A DNA stretch of 27,601 nt from Flavobacteriales bacterium UBA6772. GTDB taxonomy: Bacteria > Bacteroidota > Bacteroidia > Flavobacteriales > UBA7430. Made by a program: the position numbers and the translations under genes. Shown piece after piece: positions 15,613 through 22,743 of this stretch; positions within the stretch are counted from its first letter, which is position 1, and each line of letters begins with the position of its first letter. The notes beneath the pieces are model-generated. The model was not told the origin of the DNA and did not search any database. It saw only the letters and a list, made by a program, of their open reading frames with translations. The DNA is taken from positions 16,292 through 43,892 of the forward strand of contig DKGK01000111.1 in the NCBI GenBank assembly GCA_002453265.1. Reading direction: 5' to 3'.

Positions 15613-17829
15613 TTAAATTGCGTTAATAATTTCGTTTAAGGTTGAACTAGGTCTCATTGAATCTACTGTTTTAGCAGTATTCGGAGCGTAGTAACCTTCA
15701 ATATCCACAGCATTTCCTTGTACAGAATTCAATTCATCAACAATTTTTGTTTCGTTGTTAAGAAGCGATGCTGCAATTGGAGCGAATTTAGCTTGTAAAT
15801 CTCTATCCATACTTTGCTTAGCTAATTCTTGTGCCCAATACATAGCAATGTAAAAATGACTTCCTCTATTGTCTAATTCATTAACTTTTCTTGATGGCGA
15901 TTTACCATTTTGAAGTAATGAAACAGTTGCTTTATCTAAGGTGTCAGCTAAAATTTTTGCTTTTGGATTGTTATTTGTTTCAGCCTCGTGTTCAAAAGAA
16001 ACCGCAAGAGCTAAAAACTCACCTAAAGAATCCCATCTTAGATGATTTGAGTTATTAAATTGTTGAACGTGTTTTGGAGCAGAACCACCAGCACCTGTTT
16101 CAAATAAGCCACCACCATTCATCAAAGGAACGATAGATAACATTTTTGCACTTGTTCCTAATTCTAAAATTGGGAAGAGGTCGGTATTGTAATCTCTTAA
16201 TACATTTCCGGTAACCGAAATTGTATCTTCTCCATCTTTCATTCTTCTAAGAGAAACTTTAGTAGCTTCTATTGGAGAAAGAATTCTAATGTCTAATCCT
16301 TCGATATTGAGATCTAGTAAATAAGACTTTACTTTTATAATTAACTGTGCATCGTGAGCTCTGTTTTCATCTAACCAAAATAGCGTAGGGACCTTTGTTG
16401 CTCGTGCTCTTTTAACGGCCAATTTTACCCAGTCTTGAATTGGTAAGTCTTTAACCTGACACATTCTCCAAATATCACCTTCTTCTACATCGTGTTCAAT
16501 TAAAATAGTTCCTGCAGCATCAATAACTTGAACTTTTCCAGCAGCAGCAATTTCGAATGTCTTATCGTGCGAACCGTATTCTTCAGCTTTTTGAGCCATT
16601 AAACCTACATTAGGAACAGTTCCCATTGTTGTAGGATCGAAAGCTCCATTTTCTCTGCAGAAATCTATTGTTGCTTGGTAAATCCCAGCATAAGAACTGT
16701 CTGGAATTACTGCTTTTGTATCTTGAGGCTTCCCTTCTTTGTTCCACATCTGACCAGAATTTCTGATCATGGCAGGCATTGAGGCATCAATAATGATGTC
16801 ACTAGGTACATGTAAATTTGTGATTCCATTATCAGAATCTACCATGGCTATATCTGGACCTTCATCGAAGCATTTTTTAATTTCTGCTTTAACTTCATTT
16901 CTTATAGATGGCGAAAGTTCGCTTAAATTACCTAATAAGTTTCCAAAACCATTATTTACATTTATTCCAGATTTATCTAATTCTGTTCCATATTTTTCGA
17001 AAACTGATTTAAAAAAAACCTTTACACCATGCCCAAATATAATAGGGTCTGAAACCTTCATCATAGTAGCTTTTAGGTGTAAAGAAAACAAGACTCCCTT
17101 AGATTTAGCGTCTTTAATTTGTTCTTCTAGAAAGGATAGTAGAGCTTTTTTACTCATCACAGTCCCATCAATAATCTCACCGTCTAAAACAGAAATAGAA
17201 TCTTTTAAAATGCGAGTTTCGTTTGCTCCAACAAATTGAATTTTCACTTCGTCAGCCTTAGTTATTGTTACTGATTTTTCGTTAGAAGCAAAATCACCAG
17301 AACTCATTGTAGAAACATGAGAAGCAGAATCTGCAGACCATTTCCCCATAAAATGTGGATTTTGCCTTGCATAAGCTTTCACTGGTTTTGGAGCTCTTCT
17401 GTCTGAGTTTCCTTCTCTTAATACTGGATTTACAGCAGATCCTTTAATCTTGTCGTAAGAAGCTTTTATACTTTCTTCTTCGGTATTTATAGGTGTATCA
17501 GGATAGTTCGGTACTGTAAAACCAGCAGTTTGTAACTCCTTTATGGTAGCGATTAATTGTGGTACAGAAGCAGAAATATTAGGAAGTTTTATAATGTTTG
17601 CTTCAGGATTTTTAACTAATTCGCCTAGTTCAACTAAAGCATCTACAACTTGTTGTTCTGGTTCTAAGTAGCTTGGGAACTTAGCAAGAATTCTACTTGC
17701 TAAAGATATATCTTTGGTTTCCATTTCAATTCCGCATTGCTTTGCATATGCTTGAACAATTGGTAGAAGAGATTTTGTAGCCAAAGCAGGAGCTTCGTCG
17801 GTATGAGTATAAATAATTTTAGACGACAT
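15613..17829 (-). CDS. icd: NADP-dependent isocitrate dehydrogenase, monomeric type
   Basis: Oxidative decarboxylation of isocitrate to 2-oxoglutarate with reduction of NADP+, a citric-acid-cycle step in the cytoplasm. The 738-residue product belongs to the large monomeric IDH family (Azotobacter/Corynebacterium type, about 740 residues), unrelated in length to the ~415-residue dimeric enzyme. Recognisable segments are YTHTDEAPALAT at the N terminus, GNSDRRAPKPVKAYAR, NPHFMGKWS, SHVSTMSSGDF with the substrate-binding serine region, DASMPAMIRNSGQMW, LFWLDENRAHDAQLI with the catalytic/metal-binding Arg-Asp cluster, and GGGLFETGAGGSAPKH. The ATG at 17829 starts directly ahead of the conserved N terminus. 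A 147-base gap separates it from plsC upstream on the same strand, so it is probably transcribed separately. Confidence 0.97.
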   Translation of the reverse strand: MSSKIIYTHTDEAPALATKSLLPIVQAYAKQCGIEMETKDISLASRILAKFPSYLEPEQQVVDALVELGELVKNPEANIIKLPNISASVPQLIATIKELQTAGFTVPNYPDTPINTEEESIKASYDKIKGSAVNPVLREGNSDRRAPKPVKAYARQNPHFMGKWSADSASHVSTMSSGDFASNEKSVTITKADEVKIQFVGANETRILKDSISVLDGEIIDGTVMSKKALLSFLEEQIKDAKSKGVLFSLHLKATMMKVSDPIIFGHGVKVFFKSVFEKYGTELDKSGINVNNGFGNLLGNLSELSPSIRNEVKAEIKKCFDEGPDIAMVDSDNGITNLHVPSDIIIDASMPAMIRNSGQMWNKEGKPQDTKAVIPDSSYAGIYQATIDFCRENGAFDPTTMGTVPNVGLMAQKAEEYGSHDKTFEIAAAGKVQVIDAAGTILIEHDVEEGDIWRMCQVKDLPIQDWVKLAVKRARATKVPTLFWLDENRAHDAQLIIKVKSYLLDLNIEGLDIRILSPIEATKVSLRRMKDGEDTISVTGNVLRDYNTDLFPILELGTSAKMLSIVPLMNGGGLFETGAGGSAPKHVQQFNNSNHLRWDSLGEFLALAVSFEHEAETNNNPKAKILADTLDKATVSLLQNGKSPSRKVNELDNRGSHFYIAMYWAQELAKQSMDRDLQAKFAPIAASLLNNETKIVDELNSVQGNAVDIEGYYAPNTAKTVDSMRPSSTLNEIINAI

Positions 17830-17976
17830 GTGTTGTATATTTAAAAAAAACCGTAGAATCGGTATTAATGAATGGTAATGATTTATTAAAGTCGGTAAAT
17901 ATAGTCTTTTGCTGACTAAATATCTTCGAATACACTATGATATACTATATTTGTTTTGGCTTAATATATACGAGTA

Positions 17977-18798
17977 TTATTCTTTTTTAAGGGTATCTAA
18001 ATAGACTGACTCCTGATAATCGTTTGGATTAAATTCTATTGGGTATTTACCTTTTGGGTAATGTTTTACTAAATTATTTAATATTTCATTCTTCACAGAA
18101 TCCCTCAGCGTATCTATATTTTCGATGGTTAAAGTCTTCGTTTCGAACGGAGCAGATAGATAATTAATACATTTACCTGGTCTGATACGAAATTTATGAG
18201 GAGGGAAAAGCTCCCCAGCATTTACCATCGTTATTGCTACAATTGGTAACTTACTTTCTATTGCGACTCTAAAAGCTCCATTTCGCATTTCGTTTAGAAG
18301 TTCATCGTTCATAAAAATCGCTCCTTCAGGACATAAGAATAATGAAGTATTACTTTTAGCTACGTTTAAAATACGTTGATAGCTTTTCTCTCTATTTTCT
18401 TCTAATTCTCGTTTTACTGGAATATGCCCTAATCGTTTCGCTAAAAAACCAATAATTGGCCAGTCAAATACTTCAGCTTTTCCTAAAAACTTTTTGTAAC
18501 TTTTAATGCCCATTATAGCAATAAAGACATCTAAATATGAACGATGGTTAGCTATATAGATATAGGATTTAGAATAATCTAATTTAGGATTTCGTATAAA
18601 AACCATTTTTATTCCCCAAGAAATTAGAATTAATCTGCAGCAAAAACGAAGATAATAGTCAACAATCCTACTTTCTTTTTCGCCCCATATAAAAATGAAA
18701 AATAGCAATATTGGAAGGTTTATCAGAACAATCATTAGAGCTACGACCATACTCCAGACTGTCCAAATAATTTCAAATATATTTTTTACGAATTTCAT
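17977..18798 (-). CDS. plsC: 1-acyl-sn-glycerol-3-phosphate acyltransferase (PlsC family)
   Basis: Membrane enzyme that acylates lysophosphatidic acid to phosphatidic acid in phospholipid synthesis. It has a hydrophobic N-terminal segment (about residues 13-38) with a second weakly hydrophobic stretch to about 68, then the acyltransferase motifs NHRSYLD (H85-x4-D90), FLGKAEVFDWPIIG, FLCPEGAIF (P157-E158-G159, a variant of FPEGTR) and IVAITMVNAGELF. The 273-residue length fits. The PEGA motif lacks the usual Thr-Arg, as in a subset of family members, so lyso-lipid substrates other than lysophosphatidic acid are possible. It starts 20 bases after the ispH stop, which indicates an ispH-plsC operon. 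Confidence 0.9.
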   Translation of the reverse strand: MKFVKNIFEIIWTVWSMVVALMIVLINLPILLFFIFIWGEKESRIVDYYLRFCCRLILISWGIKMVFIRNPKLDYSKSYIYIANHRSYLDVFIAIMGIKSYKKFLGKAEVFDWPIIGFLAKRLGHIPVKRELEENREKSYQRILNVAKSNTSLFLCPEGAIFMNDELLNEMRNGAFRVAIESKLPIVAITMVNAGELFPPHKFRIRPGKCINYLSAPFETKTLTIENIDTLRDSVKNEILNNLVKHYPKGKYPIEFNPNDYQESVYLDTLKKE

Positions 18799-18818
18799 AA
18801 TAGATAGGTGTTGGTAAC

Positions 18819-20045
18819 TTAATCTATATTAATGTTTTTTAGTACCTCATCAGTCGATTTCGCATTTGGGAAGAAGGTTATTATCTTTTTGAGTACATTT
18901 TCTACCACCGTATCTGGGCAAGATGCACCACTTGTTAATATAATATCTACTACTTCTTTTTGAGGAATATAATTTTCAGATTTTAGTAGTTCTTTATTAG
19001 TGAAATTAAAATGTTGAATTTCCTTTTTGCTAATTATTTCTGATGAATTGCTAATAAAATAGGTGGGCAGCTTTTCTTCGCAAAGCTCAACTATGTGAGA
19101 GGTGTTGGAGCTGTTATATCCACCCACAACTATTGCTAAGTCTGCTTTTGTTTTTAGAAGTCCATAAGTAGAATCTTGATTTTCGTTTGTCGCATAACAA
19201 AGTGTATCTCTAGTATCTGCCATATGATTCTTAGTGTTTTCTAAACCAAATTTCTCTTGCATTACTTTTTTAAGAAAGTTAGAAATAGCTTCTGTTTCTG
19301 TAGCTAACATAGTCGTTTGGTTAATAACTCCAACTTTGTCTAAATCTTTTTCTGGATTAAAATTAGGACTAAATTTATCTTTAAATGTACTTTCAAATTC
19401 CGATAAATCCTTTTTACCTAAAATAAATTCAGATAAAACTATAGCTTCTTTCATATCTTTAATAATTATAGAAGGAGCATTTTTCTTGCTGTAGGAGTAG
19501 GTTGCTCTAGTTTCTTCATGCTTGTATTTTCCATGAATAATAATGGTGTTCTTTTGTTTTCCAAGCTGATCGGCACGTTTCCAAACTCTTGTTACAAAAG
19601 GGCAAGTGGTGTCGTATTTTTTTGTGGACACCCCTTTTTTCTCTAATAAATCTAGAATTTCTAGTGTGGTTCCAAATGCTGGAATAATAACAATGTCATC
19701 AGCAGTAATTTCATCCCATTCTATAAATTGCTTTCCGAGCGTATTCATAATAAAACGAATTCCCTTATTTTGTAAATCATCATTTACGTCGGGATTGTGA
19801 ATCATTTGGCTTAGTAGAAATATACGTTTGTTAGGATTTTCTTCTATAGCTCTATACGAAATTTCAATGGCATTTTCTACCCCAAAACAAAAGCCAAAAT
19901 GACGGGATATATGAAATCGTACCGTTCCAAAGTCTAAACTAGTAGGGGTAAAATCCTTTTTACGTGGATCTTTTTTTTGTCTAATTTCTTTAATCTTCCC
20001 AATAATAGAAGATCGGTAATAATTGGGGATGTCAAATTTTTTCAT
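18819..20045 (-). CDS. ispH: 4-hydroxy-3-methylbut-2-enyl diphosphate reductase (long form)
   Basis: Last step of the methylerythritol phosphate pathway: a [4Fe-4S] enzyme making isopentenyl and dimethylallyl diphosphate from HMBPP. The three cluster cysteines are present: C53 (FGFCFGVENA), C148 (TTCPFVTRV) and C376 (SGASCPDTVVENV). Substrate-binding elements SQMIHNPDVN, IIHGKYKHEET, NQTTMLATET and the SSNTSHIVEL motif are also visible. At 408 residues it is longer than E. coli IspH (about 316). The extra length comes from a basic N-terminal extension of about 40 residues and from an insert (about 190-235) before the NQTT motif. Long forms are usual in Bacteroidota. A TATTTTTG box lies 16 bases upstream of the ATG, and plsC follows 20 bases downstream. 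Confidence 0.95.
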   Translation of the reverse strand: MKKFDIPNYYRSSIIGKIKEIRQKKDPRKKDFTPTSLDFGTVRFHISRHFGFCFGVENAIEISYRAIEENPNKRIFLLSQMIHNPDVNDDLQNKGIRFIMNTLGKQFIEWDEITADDIVIIPAFGTTLEILDLLEKKGVSTKKYDTTCPFVTRVWKRADQLGKQKNTIIIHGKYKHEETRATYSYSKKNAPSIIIKDMKEAIVLSEFILGKKDLSEFESTFKDKFSPNFNPEKDLDKVGVINQTTMLATETEAISNFLKKVMQEKFGLENTKNHMADTRDTLCYATNENQDSTYGLLKTKADLAIVVGGYNSSNTSHIVELCEEKLPTYFISNSSEIISKKEIQHFNFTNKELLKSENYIPQKEVVDIILTSGASCPDTVVENVLKKIITFFPNAKSTDEVLKNINID

Positions 20046-20061
20046 CTAATACACTTTGTTG

Positions 20062-20069
20062 CAAAAATA
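20062..20069 (-). promoter_or_regulatory. ispH promoter -7 box
   Basis: TATTTTTG on the minus strand matches TAnnTTTG and ends 16 bases before the ispH ATG. No convincing -33 TTG is seen at 19 bases, so this rests on the box and its position. Confidence 0.4.
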
Positions 20070-20367
20070 GGTAAATTATTAAATGAAATTGTTGAAGTTC
20101 TAAAATCAATATTTGTTAGGATTACGATGTAAGTTTATTTGGTTTTAATATAATTTATATATGCAAACGAAAAGACTGTTGCTATATTACGCCTATTCTT
20201 CACCTATGATATTTAGTAATTAAATTAAAAAATAATACATTGTTTTTTTAGGAGCTTTATTACTAGCTGTTTAGTGTGTTTTTTATTTCTGTTACTTGTT
20301 TTTTTTTCTTGTTATTAACTGCTTATTTATGACATTTTAAATTAAATGAAAATTTAGTCTGCCATAC
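20070..20367. other. AT-rich intergenic stretch, no gene seen
   Basis: The gap between the ispH 5' end and the tRNA promoter is very AT-rich, with many short T-runs and stops in all frames. I see no conserved hairpin, repeat or credible coding sequence here. It probably holds only the leader regions of the divergent ispH and tRNA units. Confidence 0.6.
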
Positions 20368-20397
20368 TTGCTTTACAATAGCTATTGTATATATTTG
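20368..20397 (+). promoter_or_regulatory. Promoter of tRNA-Pro
   Basis: TTG (20368-20370), a spacer of exactly 19 bases, and TATATTTG (20390-20397) give the full Bacteroidota promoter consensus. The tRNA begins 14 bases after the box. This is the best promoter match in the window. Confidence 0.75.
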
Positions 20398-20411
20398 CAC
20401 CACAATTGCTA

Positions 20412-20486
20412 CGGGGTGTAGCGTAGCCCGGTCATCGCGCCTCGTTTGGGACGAGGAGGTCGCAGGTTCGAATCCTGCCACCCCGA
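20412..20486 (+). tRNA. tRNA-Pro (anticodon UGG)
   Basis: Complete 75-base cloverleaf. Acceptor arm CGGGGTG pairs with CACCCCG, followed by discriminator A at 20486. The anticodon stem CCTCG/CGAGG encloses the loop TTTGGGA, giving anticodon TGG. The T arm is GCAGG-TTCGAAT-CCTGC, and the D arm is short with a GGT-containing loop. The 3' CCA is not fully encoded (the next bases are CAAC), so it must be added after transcription. A consensus promoter lies upstream and a strong terminator 6 bases downstream, making it a single-gene transcription unit. Confidence 0.97.
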
Positions 20487-20492
20487 CAACAT

Positions 20493-20524
20493 AAAAAAAC
20501 CAGTTCATTTGAACTGGTTTTTTT
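20493..20524 (+). terminator. Terminator of tRNA-Pro
   Basis: A 14-bp perfect stem (seven A then CCAGTTC, and GAACTGG then seven T) with the loop ATTT. It starts 6 bases after the tRNA 3' end and has a terminal T-run. Confidence 0.9.
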
Positions 20525-20867
20525 GTGAAGTAACCTTGCCTAAAATAGGTGATATTGTTATTTGTTGTAGTATAATAAATATTTGTTTTTTTTGTTAGCC
20601 AACCATTTATCCATCCCCCACCTAGCAATAGTAAATCGGTTATCATCAAATTATCGCTTTTCGAAAAACCTCAAAGTGACAATTGGGTTTTCTTATTTGG
20701 TTTTTTAACTCAAAACTTATTTCTAACCAGTCCATAAATGAACTTTTGACATCAAGACTATTTTGACATCTTTTTCTCTATATAATCTTGCGGACAAGTA
20801 TATTATATTTTAATCAATTCAAATCTTAATTGTTTCTATCTTCTCTATTTATGCTATTCAATTTTAG
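20525..20867. other. AT-rich intergenic stretch with a short direct repeat
   Basis: No coding sequence is supported in the gap between the tRNA terminator and the redoxin gene. The only structure I see is a pair of identical 10-base direct repeats, TTTTGACATC, at 20744-20753 and 20761-20770 (17 bases start to start), about 110-135 bases upstream of the redoxin ATG. They could be an operator for that operon or chance in AT-rich DNA. Confidence 0.45.
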
Positions 20868-20875
20868 TACATTTG
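20868..20875 (+). promoter_or_regulatory. Possible -7 box of the redoxin operon
   Basis: TACATTTG matches TAnnTTTG but ends only 4 bases before the ATG at 20880, implying an almost leaderless mRNA. No -33 TTG is found at the right spacing. It may be coincidental. Confidence 0.25.
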
Positions 20876-20879
20876 ATAA

Positions 20880-21407
20880 ATGTTAAATTACTTAAAACAG
20901 AATTTATTTTTTGCCGCTTTTGTACTTATTACTTCTTGTAATTTTATGCAAGAACCTCATTATACGCTAACAAATAATCGTGCTAAAGTTTTAGTTATGT
21001 TGTCGCCCGATTGTCCTCTTTGTAAAAATTATACAAAAGATATTTCTGAGTTAATATCTGCTTTTGATGATGAGGTCGCCTTTTATGGCGTTGTTTCAGG
21101 AACCTACTATTCTATCTTAGAAGTTGATTCTTTTTTACAATCCTATAATTTACCTTTAGATATTATTTACGACCCAGACTTTTCTCTTAGCCATCAATTA
21201 GGTGCTACAATTACCCCTGAAGTGTTTTTTATCGATGAAAATAATAATATTTTATATTCAGGGTTGTTCGATAATTGGTTAGGTGAGCTTGGAAGAAGAA
21301 GACAGCTTGTAACTGAGTATTATTTAAGAGATGCTCTAAAAGCTTACCAAACAGGAGAGCCTATAAAAATCCATAAAACAAAAGCAATTGGCTGTTTCAT
21401 TGAATAA
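20880..21407 (+). CDS. Redoxin/thioredoxin-fold lipoprotein
   Basis: Envelope lipoprotein of 175 residues with the lipobox ITSC (Cys20) and a thioredoxin-like domain. The active site reads SPDCPLCKNY (C45-x2-C48). The fold is supported by the cis-proline segment ITPEVFFID (T112-P113), the strand ILYSGLFDNW and the helix LRDALKAYQTGEPI. The tail KTKAIGCFIE contains an isolated cysteine (C172) four residues from the end. From memory, this tail matches the linker that in long proteins of planctomycetes and others joins a redoxin domain to a cytochrome c/copper-monooxygenase part, which is exactly what the next gene encodes. It may keep thiols or copper sites of its partner reduced or loaded; this is inference. 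The stop overlaps the start of the next gene by 8 bases. Confidence 0.85.
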   Translation: MLNYLKQNLFFAAFVLITSCNFMQEPHYTLTNNRAKVLVMLSPDCPLCKNYTKDISELISAFDDEVAFYGVVSGTYYSILEVDSFLQSYNLPLDIIYDPDFSLSHQLGATITPEVFFIDENNNILYSGLFDNWLGELGRRRQLVTEYYLRDALKAYQTGEPIKIHKTKAIGCFIE

Positions 21408-22743
21408 GGTTCTGGGTTTTGTAATTCTTCTAATTATATCTTCTTGTTCTACAGAAACCAAGCAGTATAATTTTGTAGAAGATGTAGCTCCAATAATTTT
21501 TGAGAATTGTAGCTCCTGTCACCACAAAGGGGGAGCAGCTCCTTTTGCAATGGTAAAATATCATGATGTCGCCAAAAGAGCAAAGATGATTGCCCATGTA
21601 ACGAGTTCAGGCTATATGCCTCCTTGGCCAGCAGATACAGATTATAGCCATTTTATTGGTGAGAAAACACTTTCAGAAAAGGAAATAACGATTTTAAATG
21701 ATTGGTATTTGCATGGAGTTGCTCCTGGAGATACACTTGGATTTGCTAATTACAATTTTGTAGATGTTATTCGTCAGGGTATAGGTGAACCCGATTTAGT
21801 GCTTAAGATGAATAAGCCTTTCTTTATTCCAGGAGATAATAAAGACCGGTTTATGGTTGCTAAATTTCCGTTTACGATTGCCTCAGATACGAACATTCGT
21901 TTAGTTGAATTTGTGCCAGACAATAAGCAATTAGTACATCATGTAAATGCACATTTACTTACTTATCAAGAAACAAAAGACTCACATTTATTACAAGTTC
22001 CATTTGTGAACAGCGAAGATCACACAGATTCATCTGCTTTTTATGCACTTAATATACCTTACGAAAATGGAGGTTTCCCAATATTAAATCCATCTATTGC
22101 TAATTATTTACCCGGTGTAGAACCTTTTATTTATCCAGAAGGTATTGGTGGTGCTAGAATCTCGAAGCAGTCTGCACTATTGGTGAAAGATTTTCATTTC
22201 GGTCCTTCGCCTAAAGACGATTGGGATGATTCTTATTTTAATATTTATTTCGATAAAGAAAAACCCAAACGTCCACTTAAGGAACTGATTATTGGTACCC
22301 AAGGAGTTTCACCTGTTTCTCCGCCATTGCTAATCGCACCTAATATAGTTAAGGAGTTTGGGAGTGAATATACATTACCAGAGGCAATTTCGGTATTGAC
22401 ATTAAATCCGCATATGCACCTTATAGGGAAGGAATTTAAAGCTTTTGCGGTCTTACCTCTAGGCGATACTATACCCCTAATTAAAATTAAGGATTGGAAC
22501 TTTAGATGGCAGTATTTTTATACATTCCCTCAAATTATTCATCTACCAAAAGGAACGATTATAAAAGTGGAAGCCCTATTCGATAATACATTGAATAATA
22601 TGGACAATCCTTTTAATCCACCTCAGTTTATTATGGGTAGAAATGGAAGTATGAAAACAACAGATGAAATGCTTCAACTCATTATTACGTATTTACCTTA
22701 TCAAATTGGCGACGAACTTATAAAACTAGATTCTAATGAATAA
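21400..22743 (+). CDS. Cytochrome c / copper type II monooxygenase-like lipoprotein
   Basis: Envelope lipoprotein of 447 residues from TTG 21400. That start gives MNKVLGFVILLIISSC (lipobox Cys16) and an 8-base overlap TTGAATAA with the redoxin stop; an earlier TTG at 21388 is possible. No ATG is available. The N-terminal domain is a c-type cytochrome with CSSCHH (C37, C40, H41) and a likely distal Met73 in GYMPPWP. The C-terminal part resembles the peptidylglycine alpha-hydroxylating/dopamine beta-monooxygenase fold. Candidate CuH ligands are H180-H181 (LVHHVNAHLL) and H266 (KDFHFGP); candidate CuM ligands are H338-x-H340 (NPHMHLIG) and M424 in TTDEM, which mirrors the TSSDEMC of PHM. All ligand types are present, so it may be an active copper oxygenase fed electrons by its heme. 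The substrate is unknown. It overlaps the nuclease gene by 8 bases. Confidence 0.85.
   Translation: MNKVLGFVILLIISSCSTETKQYNFVEDVAPIIFENCSSCHHKGGAAPFAMVKYHDVAKRAKMIAHVTSSGYMPPWPADTDYSHFIGEKTLSEKEITILNDWYLHGVAPGDTLGFANYNFVDVIRQGIGEPDLVLKMNKPFFIPGDNKDRFMVAKFPFTIASDTNIRLVEFVPDNKQLVHHVNAHLLTYQETKDSHLLQVPFVNSEDHTDSSAFYALNIPYENGGFPILNPSIANYLPGVEPFIYPEGIGGARISKQSALLVKDFHFGPSPKDDWDDSYFNIYFDKEKPKRPLKELIIGTQGVSPVSPPLLIAPNIVKEFGSEYTLPEAISVLTLNPHMHLIGKEFKAFAVLPLGDTIPLIKIKDWNFRWQYFYTFPQIIHLPKGTIIKVEALFDNTLNNMDNPFNPPQFIMGRNGSMKTTDEMLQLIITYLPYQIGDELIKLDSNE

Noticed and set aside
16769..17239. 156-codon open frame on the plus strand inside icd
   Set aside because: Antisense shadow of a strongly conserved gene, with no motif and no regulatory signal of its own.
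17941..17953. TATATTTG box on the plus strand between icd and plsC
   Set aside because: No plus-strand gene lies downstream; the motif is short enough to occur by chance many times in this AT-rich window.
20323..20649. Open reading frame on the minus strand containing AGFEPATSSSQTRRDD
   Set aside because: It runs antisense through the tRNA-Pro gene; this peptide is the well-known artefact of translating tRNA genes backwards.
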